This document shows, in pieces, positions 1 through 11,465 of a DNA stretch of 64,000 nucleotides. Origin of the DNA: Zygaena filipendulae (Eukaryota; Arthropoda; Insecta; Lepidoptera; Zygaenidae); assembly GCA_907165275.2 (NCBI GenBank), contig OU015650.1:14104001-14168000 (forward strand), written 5' to 3'. The notes under the pieces are model-generated. The model was given only the letters and a program-made list of their open reading frames with translations, was not told the DNA's origin and ran no database searches. The position numbers and the translations under genes were made by a program. The first letter of the stretch is position 1. The number at the start of each line of letters is the position of its first letter.

Positions 1-616
1 AACTGATCAATACCCTGGTATAAATTCCAAAGAATTTAAAGATTTCCTTAAGAAAGAAAACATAAGAATGGTTTTCACTGCTGTGGATTCACCATTTTCA
101 AATGGACTCAATGAAAGGCTAAATCAAACTTTAGTCAACAAGATAAGATGTAAAATAAATGAAAAAAAAGAAAAAATTGCATGGACTACTATTGCAAAGA
201 AATGTGTAGACAAATATAACGAAACGGAACATACAGTAACGAAATTTACCCCAAAATATCTCTTGGAAGGCGAAAACGTTGGTATTCTTCCACTTGAATT
301 GAAACCGAGATGCACAAAAGAAGACCTAAAAAGAGATAGGACACTGGCTCTGGAGAACACAATGAAATCGCACAATTATAACAAAAAAATATTCAACCTG
401 CATAGACAAGAATATGATTTCGAAGTTGGAGATAGAGTGTACGTAGAAAATGGGAATAAACTTAATAGGAAGAAAATGGATGAATTGCGGATAGGACCAT
501 ACAAAATTTTGAAGAAGATTTCCAATTCAATCTATGAAGTCGATACCGGACGTAAGAAAGCGGAATCAAATCTGTATCACATTACAAAACTATCTCCAGT
601 ATTTGTTAGTGAATGA
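1..616 (+). pseudogene. 3' end of LTR-retrotransposon pol: integrase C-terminal part (5' cut by window edge)
   Basis: The frame is open from the window edge to TGA at 614-616. The product contains the integrase-core segment SPFSNGLNERLNQTL, which holds the last acidic residue of the DD35E triad. A basic, charged stretch follows, and then the C-terminal segment VGDRVYVENG...RIGPYKILKKISNSIYEVD, which resembles the SH3-like/GPY domain of Ty3/gypsy integrases. It is followed directly by a polypurine tract and an LTR start, as expected for the 3' end of such an element. The visible part has no stop or frameshift, so the copy may be young. The upstream gag, protease and RT lie outside the window. 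Ty3/gypsy assignment is by motif; a related lineage is possible. Confidence 0.8.
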
Positions 617-654
617 ACAATTGCATACAGTTCCATATGCAATTGTTACTCTCT

Positions 655-666
655 GAAGGGGGGAGA
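655..666 (+). other. Polypurine tract of the LTR retrotransposon
   Basis: A 12-base all-purine run (GAAGGGGGGAGA) lies 39 bases after the pol stop and directly before TGTAAAG. This is the position and composition of a plus-strand primer site. Confidence 0.75.
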
Positions 667-1029
667 TGTAAAGAAAACCACGCACATACAAGCGGTTTCT
701 TTAATAGGTCTTTGTCGTGTGATTGCCAAAGCCTAAGTACTTACTTTTGTTTTTTTTTATTTCGTTTTCTAAACGTCACACGTCATTCATGACGGGACAT
801 TAATTTTAATTTGGCTGTCTAATAAATTACATAACCTTACGTTATCAAAGATATTTAAAGTTATAGATAGATAAGACCTGGAAATAAGGGCATTGAATGT
901 TGTTTCTCTATATTCACAGGTAAGTAGTTTGTTAACAGATTCTTATTTCGTCAAATGTAAATTGGTAAAATAAAATATAATTCTCTATATTCACAGAGAA
1001 ACGCAATCACGTCTTGTTTCCTTACCCCT
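667..1029 (+). repeat. 3' LTR of the retrotransposon
   Basis: Starts TGTAAAGAAAAC right after the polypurine tract. An imperfect inverted counterpart (GTTTCCTTAC) lies near 1016-1025, so the LTR is about 360 bp. It contains an AATAAA-type signal near 968-975 and a repeated motif, CTCTATATTCACAG, at about 906 and 983. The exact right end is uncertain because no clear terminal CA or target duplication can be placed without the 5' LTR. Confidence 0.6.
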
Positions 1030-1584
1030 CCAAAACGAGTGTGAAATATCATTATATATAATATAATTATTAATTATACCGTAAAATTATCTCATCAAAA
1101 TCATCATTATGATAATCATAACTAATGCTTATTAACCTAAAATAAAACTCTATTTGCTCACCGACGAACTAAACTTATTCAAATGGCTGGTTTGGTCATA
1201 GTTTAAAAAAATATACTGACTATAATATCAAAGCTAAACGCTCGTAGCAAAGTGCTACGGCGTAGCATTAAAGTCAGAAATCGTTGCACCAGTATTTATT
1301 GGAAATGAAATCTAATGGATGCTGCAAGTGAGATCGTTCCCTTTAGACCATAGCAGGCCATAACAAAAGGTGGTAGTTTATATTAATAGTGAGTAGGTAG
1401 TTGGTAGCGTACGTAGCAGAAACTAGGATAGATCGTAGCTCGACATTTTATTGAATTTTTTTATTTATTTTATCTGTTTATTTATTTTATTCTTACATGA
1501 AATAAAAAATATTTGCTTCTGTATGCTTATGTTTTATTTCTACATCTATACTACTTATAAAGAGTTATAATTTATAAAGAGTAC
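1030..1584. other. Intergenic, no gene seen
   Basis: AT-rich sequence with several CGTAGC/GCTACG motifs at 1240-1440, reminiscent of the CGTAG-rich minisatellite near 44.8 kb. No coding potential or recognised element beyond that. Confidence 0.5.
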
Positions 1585-1754
1585 TAATTATATAGTTTAT
1601 GAATTGTGAGTTTGCGACGTAGTCTCTGGATCTAAACCGATTTTGAAAATTCTTTCACTTATTGGAAGCTAAGGTAGTCCTGAGATACGTTTTATCCCGA
1701 AATTCTCATGGGAACTCCGAAAATACCGCGGGTGAAACCGCGGGAGACAGCTAG
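1585..1754 (+). mobile_element. Lep1-like Helitron copy
   Basis: The 3' end has the GC hairpin CCGCGGGTGAAACCGCGG followed by GAGACAGCTAG|T, as in the lepidopteran Lep1 family of non-autonomous Helitrons (CTRR 3' end, A/T target). The body is the subfamily with GAATTGTGAGTTTGCGACG and TCACTTATTGGAAGCTA. The 5' end is indistinct. Confidence 0.75.
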
Positions 1755-2058
1755 TCTTCAATAAAGTTAGGTTTTGCCCACAAAAAGGACTCTAGATACA
1801 ATAAATATCACTTGGCCGATCAATATTTTATTTTTTAATGCACTTATAGAAACCATACAATGAGAAGCTAGGTCAGAATTGATTACTTTCTCCTTTAGAA
1901 AATATTTTTTCTTTGTTTATTCACAAAAGAAATCACGCTGTACTTTTTGAATAAAAATCGATACTTTGTTGCGTCCAGACGTTTGAGGTCGGAGGCATCG
2001 TCCGTTCACTGAGGTTGCACTTATAACACAAGTTTTTATATTTTTCATCACGTAAATC

Positions 2059-2485
2059 AAAGATATTGAAAGAGAACAGATTGACCTTATTGCCTTTAAG
2101 CAATAAGGCCGCCCTTTGTTGCCTGTATTTCCCACCATGTATTTTTTTATATTTATGTTTTTGTTGACTATAAAGAATATTTGATTTAATTTGATTTGAC
2201 AATACGCTCGGCCGCTAAGCTTTCCCCTTGAACCACGCAGCGGTCAAATGATCTCATGCTAACAAAATGCCGTTGGCTAGCAGAGACTATTGTCTATAGA
2301 TACCACTTGACGGAAAGCGATGTGATTGGCTATTTGAAATATACTTTGTGGTGACTGGTATTTGATGGCTTCGCAACGATGTGATTGGTTATTTTGATCA
2401 TTCCCTCCGCAAAAATTGGTTGACGTGGATTGTATAGTAAAAGTTTGTATTGTTCGTCTATTTTCTTATGTCTTTGACGTAAAGT
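2059..2485 (+). repeat. Interspersed repeat, copy 1 (pair with 29114-29425)
   Basis: Nearly the same sequence recurs at 29114-29425, from AAAGATATTGAAAGAGAA to TTTGTATTGTTCGTCTATT. Copy 1 is split at 2085-2199 by a LINE-tail insertion; copy 2 is uninterrupted. Family not recognised. Confidence 0.8.
2085..2199 (+). mobile_element. LINE/SINE 3'-tail insertion
   Basis: A 115-bp insert with the lepidopteran LINE-end motif AAGCAATAAGGCCGCC, then ATAAAGAATATTTGATTTAATTTGA as tail. Flanking sequence matches the empty copy at 29130 (AGATTGA|CAATACGCTC), so the boundaries are supported directly. Confidence 0.8.
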
Positions 2486-2648
2486 GTTTCCCGCAGACAG
2501 CGCGAGTTCATTGACTTCGTACGTTCCACGTAAATTTGATAGAGCTATAGAGAATTTTAAATATATTCTTTCTATCTATTGCCCCTCCTGTTCACTTACG
2601 ATAATAAGGTAAAGTTTGTATGTTTGTATGTTTGTAAGTGAGATTACC

Positions 2649-2909
2649 CCCATACCCAGTGGCGAACGTACCATAGAAGCCGATTCCCACCGGCTTCCCT
2701 TCAGACGCAACAACTCTCTCTACCGTAATTGAGAACGTTGTCAGGGGTACTAATTATTATTAATTAATTATTTTTTATACCGGAATTCCCGCGGGAACTC
2801 CGAACTTATCGTGGGTTCCGCGAGGAACCTAGTAGTTTAATAAGTTGAAATTAAAGTAGATTTCCGGCTTCCCCCTCTCAATATTTCACCCTTCGCCACT
2901 GCCCATACC
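2649..2909. mobile_element. hAT-type MITE with 8-bp target duplication
   Basis: The terminal inverted repeats CAGTGGCGAA (2657-2666) and TTCGCCACTG (2892-2901) are flanked by a perfect 8-bp direct repeat CCCATACC (2649-2656 and 2902-2909). CAGTGGCG ends and an 8-bp duplication are hallmarks of the hAT superfamily. The 245-bp body has no ORF. It contains a Helitron 3' part, so the structure is nested. Confidence 0.85.
2734..2832 (+). mobile_element. 5'-truncated Helitron fragment inside the hAT MITE
   Basis: Contains ACGTTGTCAGGGGTAC, the palindromic CCGGAATTCCCGCGGGAACTCC and a degenerate terminal hairpin ending CCTAG, all Lep1-like hallmarks. Confidence 0.55.
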
Positions 2910-3060
2910 TCCTGGTTGTTATTCCGTTCTAATCGACTGGACCGATCAACTACTTCCGGTTGAAACTCTAAAGAGGTTTTGTCTCAAACGAACCAACTAA
3001 ATATGCGATTAGTAATTTAAACTATCTAAATAAATTACATGAAAATTCCTAACCGAACAA

Positions 3061-3217
3061 CTGGTCTCTAGAACTACTGAACCGATTCTAAAAATTCTAC
3101 CACTGATAGATAGCTACAGTATGCCTGAGTGATAAAAGATACTTTTTGATCTCGAAACGAAGACCTGCCGCGGGAATACTGAAATCCGTGCAGTTGAACC
3201 AAGTTGAACCGACAGCT
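3061..3217 (+). mobile_element. Degenerate Lep1-like Helitron
   Basis: Diverged copy with ACTACTGAACCGATTCTAAA, CTGATAGATAGCTACAGTATGCCTGAGTG and a weak 3' hairpin before ACAGCTA. Recognisable only by comparison with better copies. Confidence 0.5.
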
Positions 3218-3261
3218 ATTGGCTATATAAAATATATTATCTATTTACAAGTAGGTAGGTA

Positions 3262-3334
3262 TTTTAGGTCTTGGAATAGGAGACTGCGGTAGTTCCGAAA
3301 TTGATACGAGTGAAACCGCGGGGGACCAGCTAGT
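3262..3334 (+). mobile_element. Helitron 3'-end fragment
   Basis: GTAGTTCCGAAATTGATACG then GTGAAACCGCGGGGGACCAGCTAG|T. Only the 3' end remains. Confidence 0.6.
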
Positions 3335-4875
3335 GTATATGTAGCATGCTTCAGTTTCTGGTTTTTAAACTCTTTTCAGTAGAATAGAAGAATTGCATAT
3401 TATGTAGCGATTCTAATAAAGGTATAGGTACTTACGAGTACTTAAAAAATATTTACCTATACTTTTCTTGCTACATACTATTATTTTAGTACCTTTTGAT
3501 CTCGTTCGATGGTGTAATAAAAATAGGCCAACTATCATTACCTTTGAGAAACGAAATGAATAAAATATTTTTTTATACGTAACATACATTGCTTCGCTAT
3601 GAGTGTAGTTATATAAAAGTACATAGGATTATTATGTAAAAAGCTGCCGTTAAGTTCCATCGACATCCTTCATATGTGCAGTCAGAAAAACCAATATAAA
3701 TACTTTGGTCAGTTTTGATTATTACTATTGCAATAAGGTTCTGTGACTGTCAAAAATGTTTACATATAATATATCTGCTGCTGACTGTACAGTAACATGG
3801 CAATGACACGTCCTCGCGAACATTATTTACTTTAAGGGTACCGAGTCATTCCAACACAATCCATTTGTCATGAACCTTTAGTTAGATATACCTAGACACT
3901 TTTTTAACAAAAAGTGAAAACAGACTGCTCCATGAAATGTGCATGACGCCGCTTTGGAGGCAAACCGTTTTAGTATAATTAAAAAGTATTTTTAAATGTC
4001 TATTCACAACTGACGAAGATGTTGTCTTACATTTAAAAGATAACCTTTTCATCAGGACAAGGAGGTTATTAAGAAACTCCTTGTTTTTAACCGACTTCCA
4101 AATTAAGATAAAGGTAAATCGACCGTATTTTTTTGTATTTTTGTTACGCGATTACACCAAGACGGCTGGCCAGATTTAAAAGATTCTTCTTTTTTTTGAT
4201 AGGGTATACTTTCAAGTTGCTCCCATTGTAGAGAAGTCAGGATGTGATTATGGGAACCCTTCAAATTTTACAAGCACACCTATGGCGATTTGGGTAGATA
4301 AATTGTCACTTTATAAATTATAAACCAACCCAGTTAAAAGCAAAAAATTAATGAAATTTTAACACAAAATTAAAACCAACTTCAAAACACACAAAAATTC
4401 ACTACACTAAAAAGTTAAAAATAACCGTCGTATGTGCTACCTAGTACCTACTGATCGGTTTGAAGTCAGAGAAATTCCCGTAAAATCGGTCCAGCAACAT
4501 TAGAGATTGCCGGAACCAGCAGACAAACTGACAGACAAAAATCTTGATAATTTTTTTAAGTATTTTATCTAAGTACCGTATATAGTTTCATATGCGTTTA
4601 GTAAAAACAAACACTTGAATTTTATTTTTATGTATAGATATATAGATTCTAATAGTAAAGACAGTTGAGCAAATTTCAACAGACACTATCTACAAATACG
4701 ACAACAGACATATGAAATAGTATAATAATTTAATTCTGATTAAATCGAGTTGATTGAAATAAAGAGTTTACTATTAAAGCTTTGTAAGAAAGAATTAAAG
4801 TAGATACTTACGCAATTAGCGCATTTTAAAATACAAGTAACGTCGTTTAGTAGCGAAAAGATGAATTGTTAACTG
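3335..4875. other. Gene-free AT-rich stretch with repeat debris
   Basis: No ORF of note. Around 4070-4560 is a repeat-like block starting TTTTTAACCGACTTCCAAA and containing CAGACAAACTGACAGACAAA, wording common in lepidopteran repeats. A related inverted end occurs near 63195-63235. Confidence 0.45.
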
Positions 4876-5136
4876 AAGAGACTGCCTTATGAGGATAGAC
4901 TAGAGGCACTAAAGATAACTTTTAGAGAGCGATTAGAGCGAGGAGATCTTATTGAGGTGACAAGATTCTCAACGGCATGCTGCAAGAAAGACAACGACGC
5001 TCGTTTGAGAGGTCATCAGTTTGAACTGCAAAGACCGTCCCTCTCCAGGAATAACCCACATAAACACTTTTTCGCTAACAGAGTGGTTGCACCTTGGAAT
5101 GGGCTACCAGAAGAAGTAGTCATAAAAACAGACTAA
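4876..5136 (+). pseudogene. LINE reverse transcriptase C-terminus fragment
   Basis: An open frame of 87 codons without a start encodes LKRLPYEDRLEALKITF, then ERGDLIEV, RGHQFELQRPSLSRN and HKHFFANRVVAPWNGLPEEVV before TAA. This is the typical C-terminal tail of arthropod jockey/CR1-group LINE reverse transcriptases (consensus like FFxNRVVxxWNxLPEEVV). It is a 5'-truncated fragment; the conserved tail helix after LPEEVV is disrupted. A related copy lies at 43703-43828. Confidence 0.75.
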
Positions 5137-5214
5137 AACCATTAAAAGATAAAAAAAAAATTGAATAACTGGATACAGGCACCTATCATTTGCTTCAACT
5201 GCCTGCCTGAATTA

Positions 5215-5378
5215 TCCCTACTAATATTATACATGCGAAAGTAACTCTGTCTGTCTGTCGGTTATCATGAAATTTTGCATGACAACGGTCAGGAGTACAG
5301 AGAAGGACATAGGGTACTTTTTATCCCGGAATTCCCACGGGAACTCTGAAATTAACACGGACCGCGGGGAACAGCTAG
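5215..5378 (+). mobile_element. Lep1-like Helitron, nearly full length
   Basis: Runs from TCCCTACTAATATTATA to CAGCTAG. It has the central ATGAAATTTTGCAT, TACAGAGAAGGACATAGGGTAC and GGAATTCCCACGGGAACTC. The terminal hairpin is damaged (ACACGGACCGCGG). Confidence 0.8.
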
Positions 5379-6195
5379 AAAATAAATAAATAATATATAT
5401 TATACTATATTGGACACGTATTTTTTCTTCTCGATTTTCATACACCAGCAACAGGCTTATTTAATTCAAGTTGTATGTTGTGTTGTGAAAACCCGCAAGG
5501 GAGAATCGAACTCGGTCTTGACTCGTTTCTCGTTCGCGCTTCGACGTGGCATGGCGTGGCGTCGCGTGTCACTCCTCCGTTTTCACTCGGTCGCTCCGAC
5601 ACGGCGATGACAGTTTGACAGGTCGTGTCAACGGCCCCATTTCTGTAGCACTTTTTTTTTTTTTTCACAATACCGATGCGAGAGAAAAAATATTATGTTA
5701 TAATAAAGCATTTTCATTTTTCTGATGAGTAAAATAACGAGACGAGAGGGTTTGATGGTATAATATTATGGTAATATGCTTTGCTACTTATGTTGCAGTT
5801 TTTCATTATACAAAATTAATGTTAAGGGGCCTATCACACCCGTGGTTAGTGTTCTGGAATATTATTACCAAAGTTTATGTAGATTTACTAGGTCTATTTT
5901 AGTTACTGATAATACTATCGATATATCGAAATCTATGTACAAAAATAATGATTACTATATTTTCATTCTGCGGTGGGCCACGTGAAGGAGGTGACAAAAT
6001 GCGCATTTGCAGTAATATTAAATTAATTTTTTATAAAAATTTAATGTAGTCAGATTTGTCTAATGCAATAAATTGTAGGTATACACAAACCTGAGTATAA
6101 TCTTTTTTGTTTAGAAATTTATTATTAATTAAAAATCATTACCAATTTATTTTTTTCATTTAGGTAGTACCTACATAGTAATTTGCTTTATAAAA
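5379..6195. other. Intergenic, no gene seen
   Basis: A CG-rich patch at 5495-5620 (repeated TGGCATGGCGTGGCGTCGCG wording) sits in otherwise AT-rich DNA. Short open frames here look like chance. Confidence 0.45.
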
Positions 6196-6432
6196 TCTAT
6201 ATATATAAAAATGAATCCCTATTTCCCTTGGTCACGGCATCACGCGTGAACTACTGGACCGATCACCATTAAATTTATTTATTTATTTATTTATTCAGAC
6301 ACAAAACAAGTTATAGTCAATATTTGATACTTAATTATGCAGTCGTTTTTTTTTCTTAATTTTGAATACGTTTTCAAGAATTCGCGCGGGAACTCCAAAA
6401 TTACCGCGGGTGAAACCACGGGGAGCAGCTAG
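6196..6432 (+). mobile_element. Lep1-like Helitron (CACGGCATCACGCGTGAAC subfamily)
   Basis: Starts TCTATATATATAAAAATGAA and ends CCGCGGGTGAAACCACGGGGAGCAGCTAG|T. An internal (ATTT)n simple repeat lies at about 6273-6294. Confidence 0.8.
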
Positions 6433-6836
6433 TTTGTTATAAATTGCACATCGGGTTTCCAAAATATTCTTCGTTTGTATCGAGCTAATTACTATTAATA
6501 AGTTTAAGGATATTTTAAAAAATCATAAAATTTGTCTTTAAATATTCAACGCACGAAAAGAATGGCGTCTTATGTAGGTATATAAATTTTTTATACGAAA
6601 AAGTTTGAGATTGCTTTAATTAAGCCATAAATACCCCTCCGTTCATTAGGGTCTACTTAACATAAGCCCAATGAGGGATTTAATTGTTTTTTTTGTCCAT
6701 AAAATAGACAAAAATAATTATAAAACTTGATTTAATGCGTCCTTTCGATTTTAAAGCGAACACTCAATTCTGTTATTTTGTACACATACAACGTTATATT
6801 ATGTGTGTCGTGACAAATAAATATCAATTTCGATAC

Positions 6837-6903
6837 GAAGTGTTCCCGTGGGAATTCCGTGGACGCAAAACTGATGCGGGCGATACCGCGGGGCACCGGC
6901 TAG
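6837..6903 (+). mobile_element. Helitron 3'-end fragment
   Basis: GTTCCCGTGGGAATTCCGTG, then a hairpin region GCGGGCGATACCGCGGGGCACCGGCTAG|T. Confidence 0.65.
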
Positions 6904-7849
6904 TATATATCGTTAGGCACACAATCCCGCTCGCCCTAGGTCTGACCGCCGCTGTTTTCCGCGCCAATAATTTTCTTCAGCGCACAATTCGTTTTGTTAT
7001 TCATCCCATTCGCATTCATCGTTTAACGAAGATTAATGCGGATTATCCATCTCGCTGATACTGTTATGGGAGAGGCGAGCCGGTCGACACTCGGAGCTAG
7101 CGCCCGGATGAGGCTCACCCCTTTTTCCGAGGGATACAATATTATTAATTTTGGTTTTGTGTAATTATTTTTTCTTGTTACTTGATTGAATTTATTTTCT
7201 TTGTATAAAAATAACAATTACTCTAAAGGTACGAATACTGTTTGAAGAATACAATGCTAAAAAATACTTACCTATATAAAATACTTACGTAGTTATTTAC
7301 TCTGAGCATATACTTTATTGTACATTTGAAATTTGCACAAATGAAATACATATACGTACAATGTACATGGCACCTTACCATTTTTATACACCCCTGACAA
7401 CGTTTATGCACAAAGAAACAAACTCGCCCTTACATTTGTGGTATACTTGGGATTTTCTTGTTCAAATACGCCTGTTGTAACAGTTTTATTATATTATTAT
7501 GTCAATAGATTAATTTACCAACTATAGAAGAAGAAAAAACACATGAAAAAGGGAAGATGGTAGAATAACAAGTTTTTTTTTTATATTTATGAGTACGTTT
7601 ACGTCACAAAGATTGGATGTGGGGCGGAATAAGGAAAAGTTGGGAGCTTGTGAGCCGCCGCCCTTAGTAAGTGCTCTGGAAATCTCAAACAGGCTGCGAG
7701 CTTCAAAAACTTTGGACGAGATAATTTAAAAGTGAACGCTGCGAGTGGCGTGACAGACAGACACACGCACTTTACAAAGAAACGACGCTTCTCGAAATTA
7801 AATGTTAAAATGCTTCAATTTGTTTTTTAATAATATATATAATAATAAT
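6904..7849. other. Intergenic, nothing recognised
   Basis: Moderately GC-rich at 6925-7130, AT-rich afterwards. No conserved protein, RNA or repeat boundary could be supported. Confidence 0.4.
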
Positions 7850-8005
7850 ATCTCCCGCGGGAATTCTGACATATAAAGTAGCCTAGGCCCTTCTTTGTAC
7901 CCCTAAAACTGTGTATGACAAATTTAATAATGATCGGTTGTGCCATTGAGACGTGAAAGCATAACAAACAAACCAAAAAACTCACTTTCGCATTTATAAT
8001 AAGGA
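7850..8005 (-). mobile_element. Lep1-like Helitron, 3'-truncated
   Basis: On the minus strand it starts TCCTTATTATAAATGCGAAAGTGAG and runs through the central block to CCCGCGGGAGATA. The terminal hairpin and CTAG are missing. Confidence 0.7.
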
Positions 8006-8809
8006 TATAAAAGGATATCAAGAGATAAAGATTATTATTTAACAGCGTTACTCAATTCAAATGACCGAATACAGATATTGTATCTCCTATACTTTCCTAA
8101 AAGAAAATGATGGAAATAACAACAAAAAGAAACAATCGAATTTTTAACGTCAAAGCCATTCACATGTCCATTGAAAAGTGTTTGTGCAAGCCAAAATATA
8201 CTAAAAGGACTATCTACACTCAATCGAGGAAAAGAGAAAACAATATATTAAAAAAAAAGTTCGAGAGTGACAAAAAAGCGGTTTTATTAAACGGCGGGAA
8301 GGCGCGGCACGACCGAAGCGACGAGCTTTCCCTACAATAATAATAATCTTTGAAAAAGAGTAGAGATTATTAATACAACGCGATCGGAACGCAAATTGCT
8401 TTTTGTTGAGAAAAGTTTTCATAAAACGTATTGACGGATTATTTAGAGAGTACGTGAAGATGTTAATACGGCCAGTGGCATTCGGTATTTTTAAAAAGAA
8501 TCTACAGAAAAATGGAACGTCAAACTGAATTGAAGGGTTAAGTCAGGCTGTCGCAACTTCCATACTTCAGAAAAAATGTATGGATTGTGTCCAAGTTGAA
8601 ATGGTGGCATTCGGTCTTCTCGCTCTATAGACTATGGCAATGTCAGTCAGTACTCAGTCGCTGTCTTAGCGGTAAAAATTTTGGCGCCTGGTTCAATTGA
8701 AAGAAAAATTAATTGTTATTGTGTTATTATTTGTTAATTTAATAGTATTTCAGTGTTTTTTTTTAGTTTAGTACGTTTGTTTTGTCTTGTAAATGAACCA
8801 TCGAATAAG

Positions 8810-8908
8810 ATGTCTTATAAAACGTGTGAATTTGCGGAGTAAAATCGAAGAATTGAAAATGGTGAAAAAAGGACTTTTCTTTCAAGATTTCCTCTTGATT
8901 CAGTCCGG
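8810..8908 (+). pseudogene. Possible THAP-domain first exon, with stop codon
   Basis: Frame from ATG at 8810 reads MSYKTCEFAE, TAA (8840-8842), NRRIENGEKRTFLSRFPLDSVR, then a possible donor (CG|GTACGT). The FxRFPLDxxR segment and the early Cys resemble the start of a THAP zinc finger, but a second Cys is missing and the stop breaks it. Probably a remnant of a THAP-bearing transposon gene. Low certainty. Confidence 0.35.
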
Positions 8909-10012
8909 TACGTAAATTTTATTCAATTTATAGTTGTTTTTATTCTTATTCAGTGCTTAAAATAACAAAAATAGTGTTTTGTAAATTTATTATGTGATTT
9001 GAAAGAATATGTAAATAGTGCGGAAAATACCTATACAGATTTTTTTTACAGATATCGATAAATCCATTATTTTTGTTTTAGGTGCAAGAGTTGGGTTAAG
9101 ACTAAAAAGAATTGGCCTATTTACCAATCGAACAACTCCATCAATTAAAATAGAGCAGTTGAATGCAGATCAAAATAAAATATCACAATTAAGTAAGAAA
9201 AAATAAGTCAAAGTCAATAAGTAAGTCTTTTTTATTCGTGCTGTTTTTACCGGGTGACCGTGTGATTATTCTTATAATAATTTTAAACTATGGGCAAAGT
9301 TGTATGTTTAAGTGTTCTCCCTGAGCTGGACACTTGATTTTTTGCAAGAATCAGTTGTTTACTCAGGAGTCAGGGTACATAAAATTGCAGCTAGCCGATA
9401 CTGGTAATGAACCTAACGATTTGTTTATGCTACATTGTCATTCGATTTTATTTTCTTGAATTTAGAATTTTTTAATTTATTCCAGTAATCGAGTGACCGG
9501 TTGACAAAAAGAAACCTTGGAAAACACCCACGCGCAGGAAGAAAAACCGTGACCCGTATTAGTCAAGTAGTCAACTTGACCATGTTCCACAAGACGGTGT
9601 TTCAATAAATACGAAAAAATACCTTTTTCAAATAAATGTTGTCTCACACCCAACCAGCTACTTTCTTTATTTGAGGCAGCTGAAAAAGGCACCAATGATG
9701 GCTTACATTAAGTTCAATATTAAATATACTTAACCGACAGCAATTAAGCCGTCACTGGTGCTTTTTTCTGTAGCTATAAAATAATAAAAAAACTATGAAG
9801 AACCGTAGTAGTCCTGATTTTTTATCGATATCGATATGACGACCATTCGCTATAAGCAGAACAGCACTATTTGTGTGGGAATCGGCCATGATTGCTAGGG
9901 CAAAAATTTTGACAATTCGCGTCATTCCATTTCACAGTATGGGAGTCCCATATCTTAAAACGTAGTGATTATATGATCTTTGGGTTAAGTGTCCTTTATT
10001 TTATTTTTATGT

Positions 10013-10360
10013 GTTTTTGGCGGGAATCAAAGATGGCGGTTCAGTCATTTGTTTTCATGTCGATAAAAAATGGTTAAAAATGGATTTAGTTGTGTTATAA
10101 GATGCTGTATTGGACAATAATTTTCACAGTGACGGTTTTTATGTGCTCAAGAAGATATATGACATTTCGAGCTGATTTCTTCGGTTTCCTCCAACTGTTC
10201 CGAGAAAGTTCTTGCAAGCTATATTACCGCGTGGCTTGCAATTTCAAACCGTACAAAGATAGAAAATACCCGCCATACCATTGATCTAATTAATTTTACT
10301 TGAAACTAGCTAAACGCATTATATGAGAAAGTCCATAAAAAAGAAAAAAGAAAGAACTTT
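10013..10360 (+). repeat. Interspersed repeat C, copy 1
   Basis: TTTTTGGCGGGAATCAAAGATGGCGGTT through GGCTTGCAATTTCAAACCGTAC and TACTTGAAACTAGCTAA. Matching copies lie at 14091 (interrupted) and 33108. Family unknown. Confidence 0.75.
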
Positions 10361-10654
10361 CTTTTTTTGTAAACTCTCTCTAGGCTTTTGTTTTACAAAT
10401 GTCGGCTAAGTATTTAGCGTTGAGTAATTTTTATCATCACAGACTGAATGCTTCCTAATGACATTAGATTACAAGTTTACTAACACTGCTGTGGATTTAT
10501 ATCTATAATGATTTCAAATAAAAATTAATAAAATTAAAACGAGAGCGCTTATAATTTATGAATTAAAAATCTTTATTTAAGCTCAAAAAAGGTTGTAAAA
10601 AATACGTAAAATGTCAATTTTTATCAGAAATTTAACTAAATGTTATAAAAATAA

Positions 10655-10887
10655 TCTATTACTAATATTATAAAGAGGTAAAGTTTGTGAGTTTGTGAAT
10701 TGTGAGTTTATGAGTTTGTGACGTCATGGGGTAATTTCTGGATATACTGAACCGATTTTGTTTTTTTTTTCACTTATAGGAAGCTACGTTAGTCCTGAGT
10801 GAAATAGAGTAGGTACCTACCTACTTTTCATCCCAAAATTTTTACAGGAACTCCGAAGCTACCGCCGGTGCTGCGAGGGATAGCTAG
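10655..10887 (+). mobile_element. Lep1-like Helitron (GAATTGTGAGTTT subfamily)
   Basis: Starts TCTATTACTAATATTATAAA and ends GGGATAGCTAG|T. The body has CACTTATAGGAAGCTACG. The hairpin is eroded (ACCGCCGGTGCTGCGAGG). Confidence 0.75.
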
Positions 10888-11138
10888 TATTATTTTATAA
10901 ATGCTTTTGCGTATGTACTATGTACCTATATTGTTTGTGACGGTTGACTGGATTTTCATGAATTTTGATCTTTTGATCCTGGAATAGGGTACTTTTCATC
11001 TTGACATAGGTAGTTAAATATAAAAAATATATGTAAGTGTAGGTATAGATGAACTTCACCGTCGCTCAATACACTAGAAGTCCCAGTATTCCAAATGTGT
11101 CAGCGGGAAATCTCAAAACTATGGTTGCGACGTATCCC

Positions 11139-11465
11139 AATGGGGATGTGAACTACTTTTGAAAATCAAAATTCTAATTAGTCCGTCAGTTAGAAAATAA
11201 AAAAACAATAGACATGTATTTTTTGCTTTTTTAAATAAATTAAAATATACAGAGATAAAGCGCATTAAAGTTTAGGGTGAGGGGGTCGTGACGTCACTAA
11301 CCGCTAAAACCGCCATACAAACAGTCAGATTACGTCACGCGGAATTTCAACTCAATATATCGCCGTTATTTTTTTATTACGTAAAAAAAGAAAAAATACG
11401 TGTCCAATATTTTTTAATAATCTACAAGACGGACTAAAAAATAAAAATTAGTCAACATGCCCATT
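11139..11465 (+). mobile_element. MITE family E, copy 1
   Basis: About 327 bp with terminal inverted repeats AATGGGGATGTG / CATGCCCATT and inner inverted repeats around TTAGTCCGTC / GACGGACTAA. The core carries GTGACGTCAC. No ORF. Copies occur at 12244 (inverted), 21832 and 34836 (inverted). Confidence 0.75.

Noticed and set aside
5410..5668. Opposed open frames in a CG-rich patch
   Set aside because: Arg/Ser-rich translations of repetitive GTGGC wording; no family similarity.
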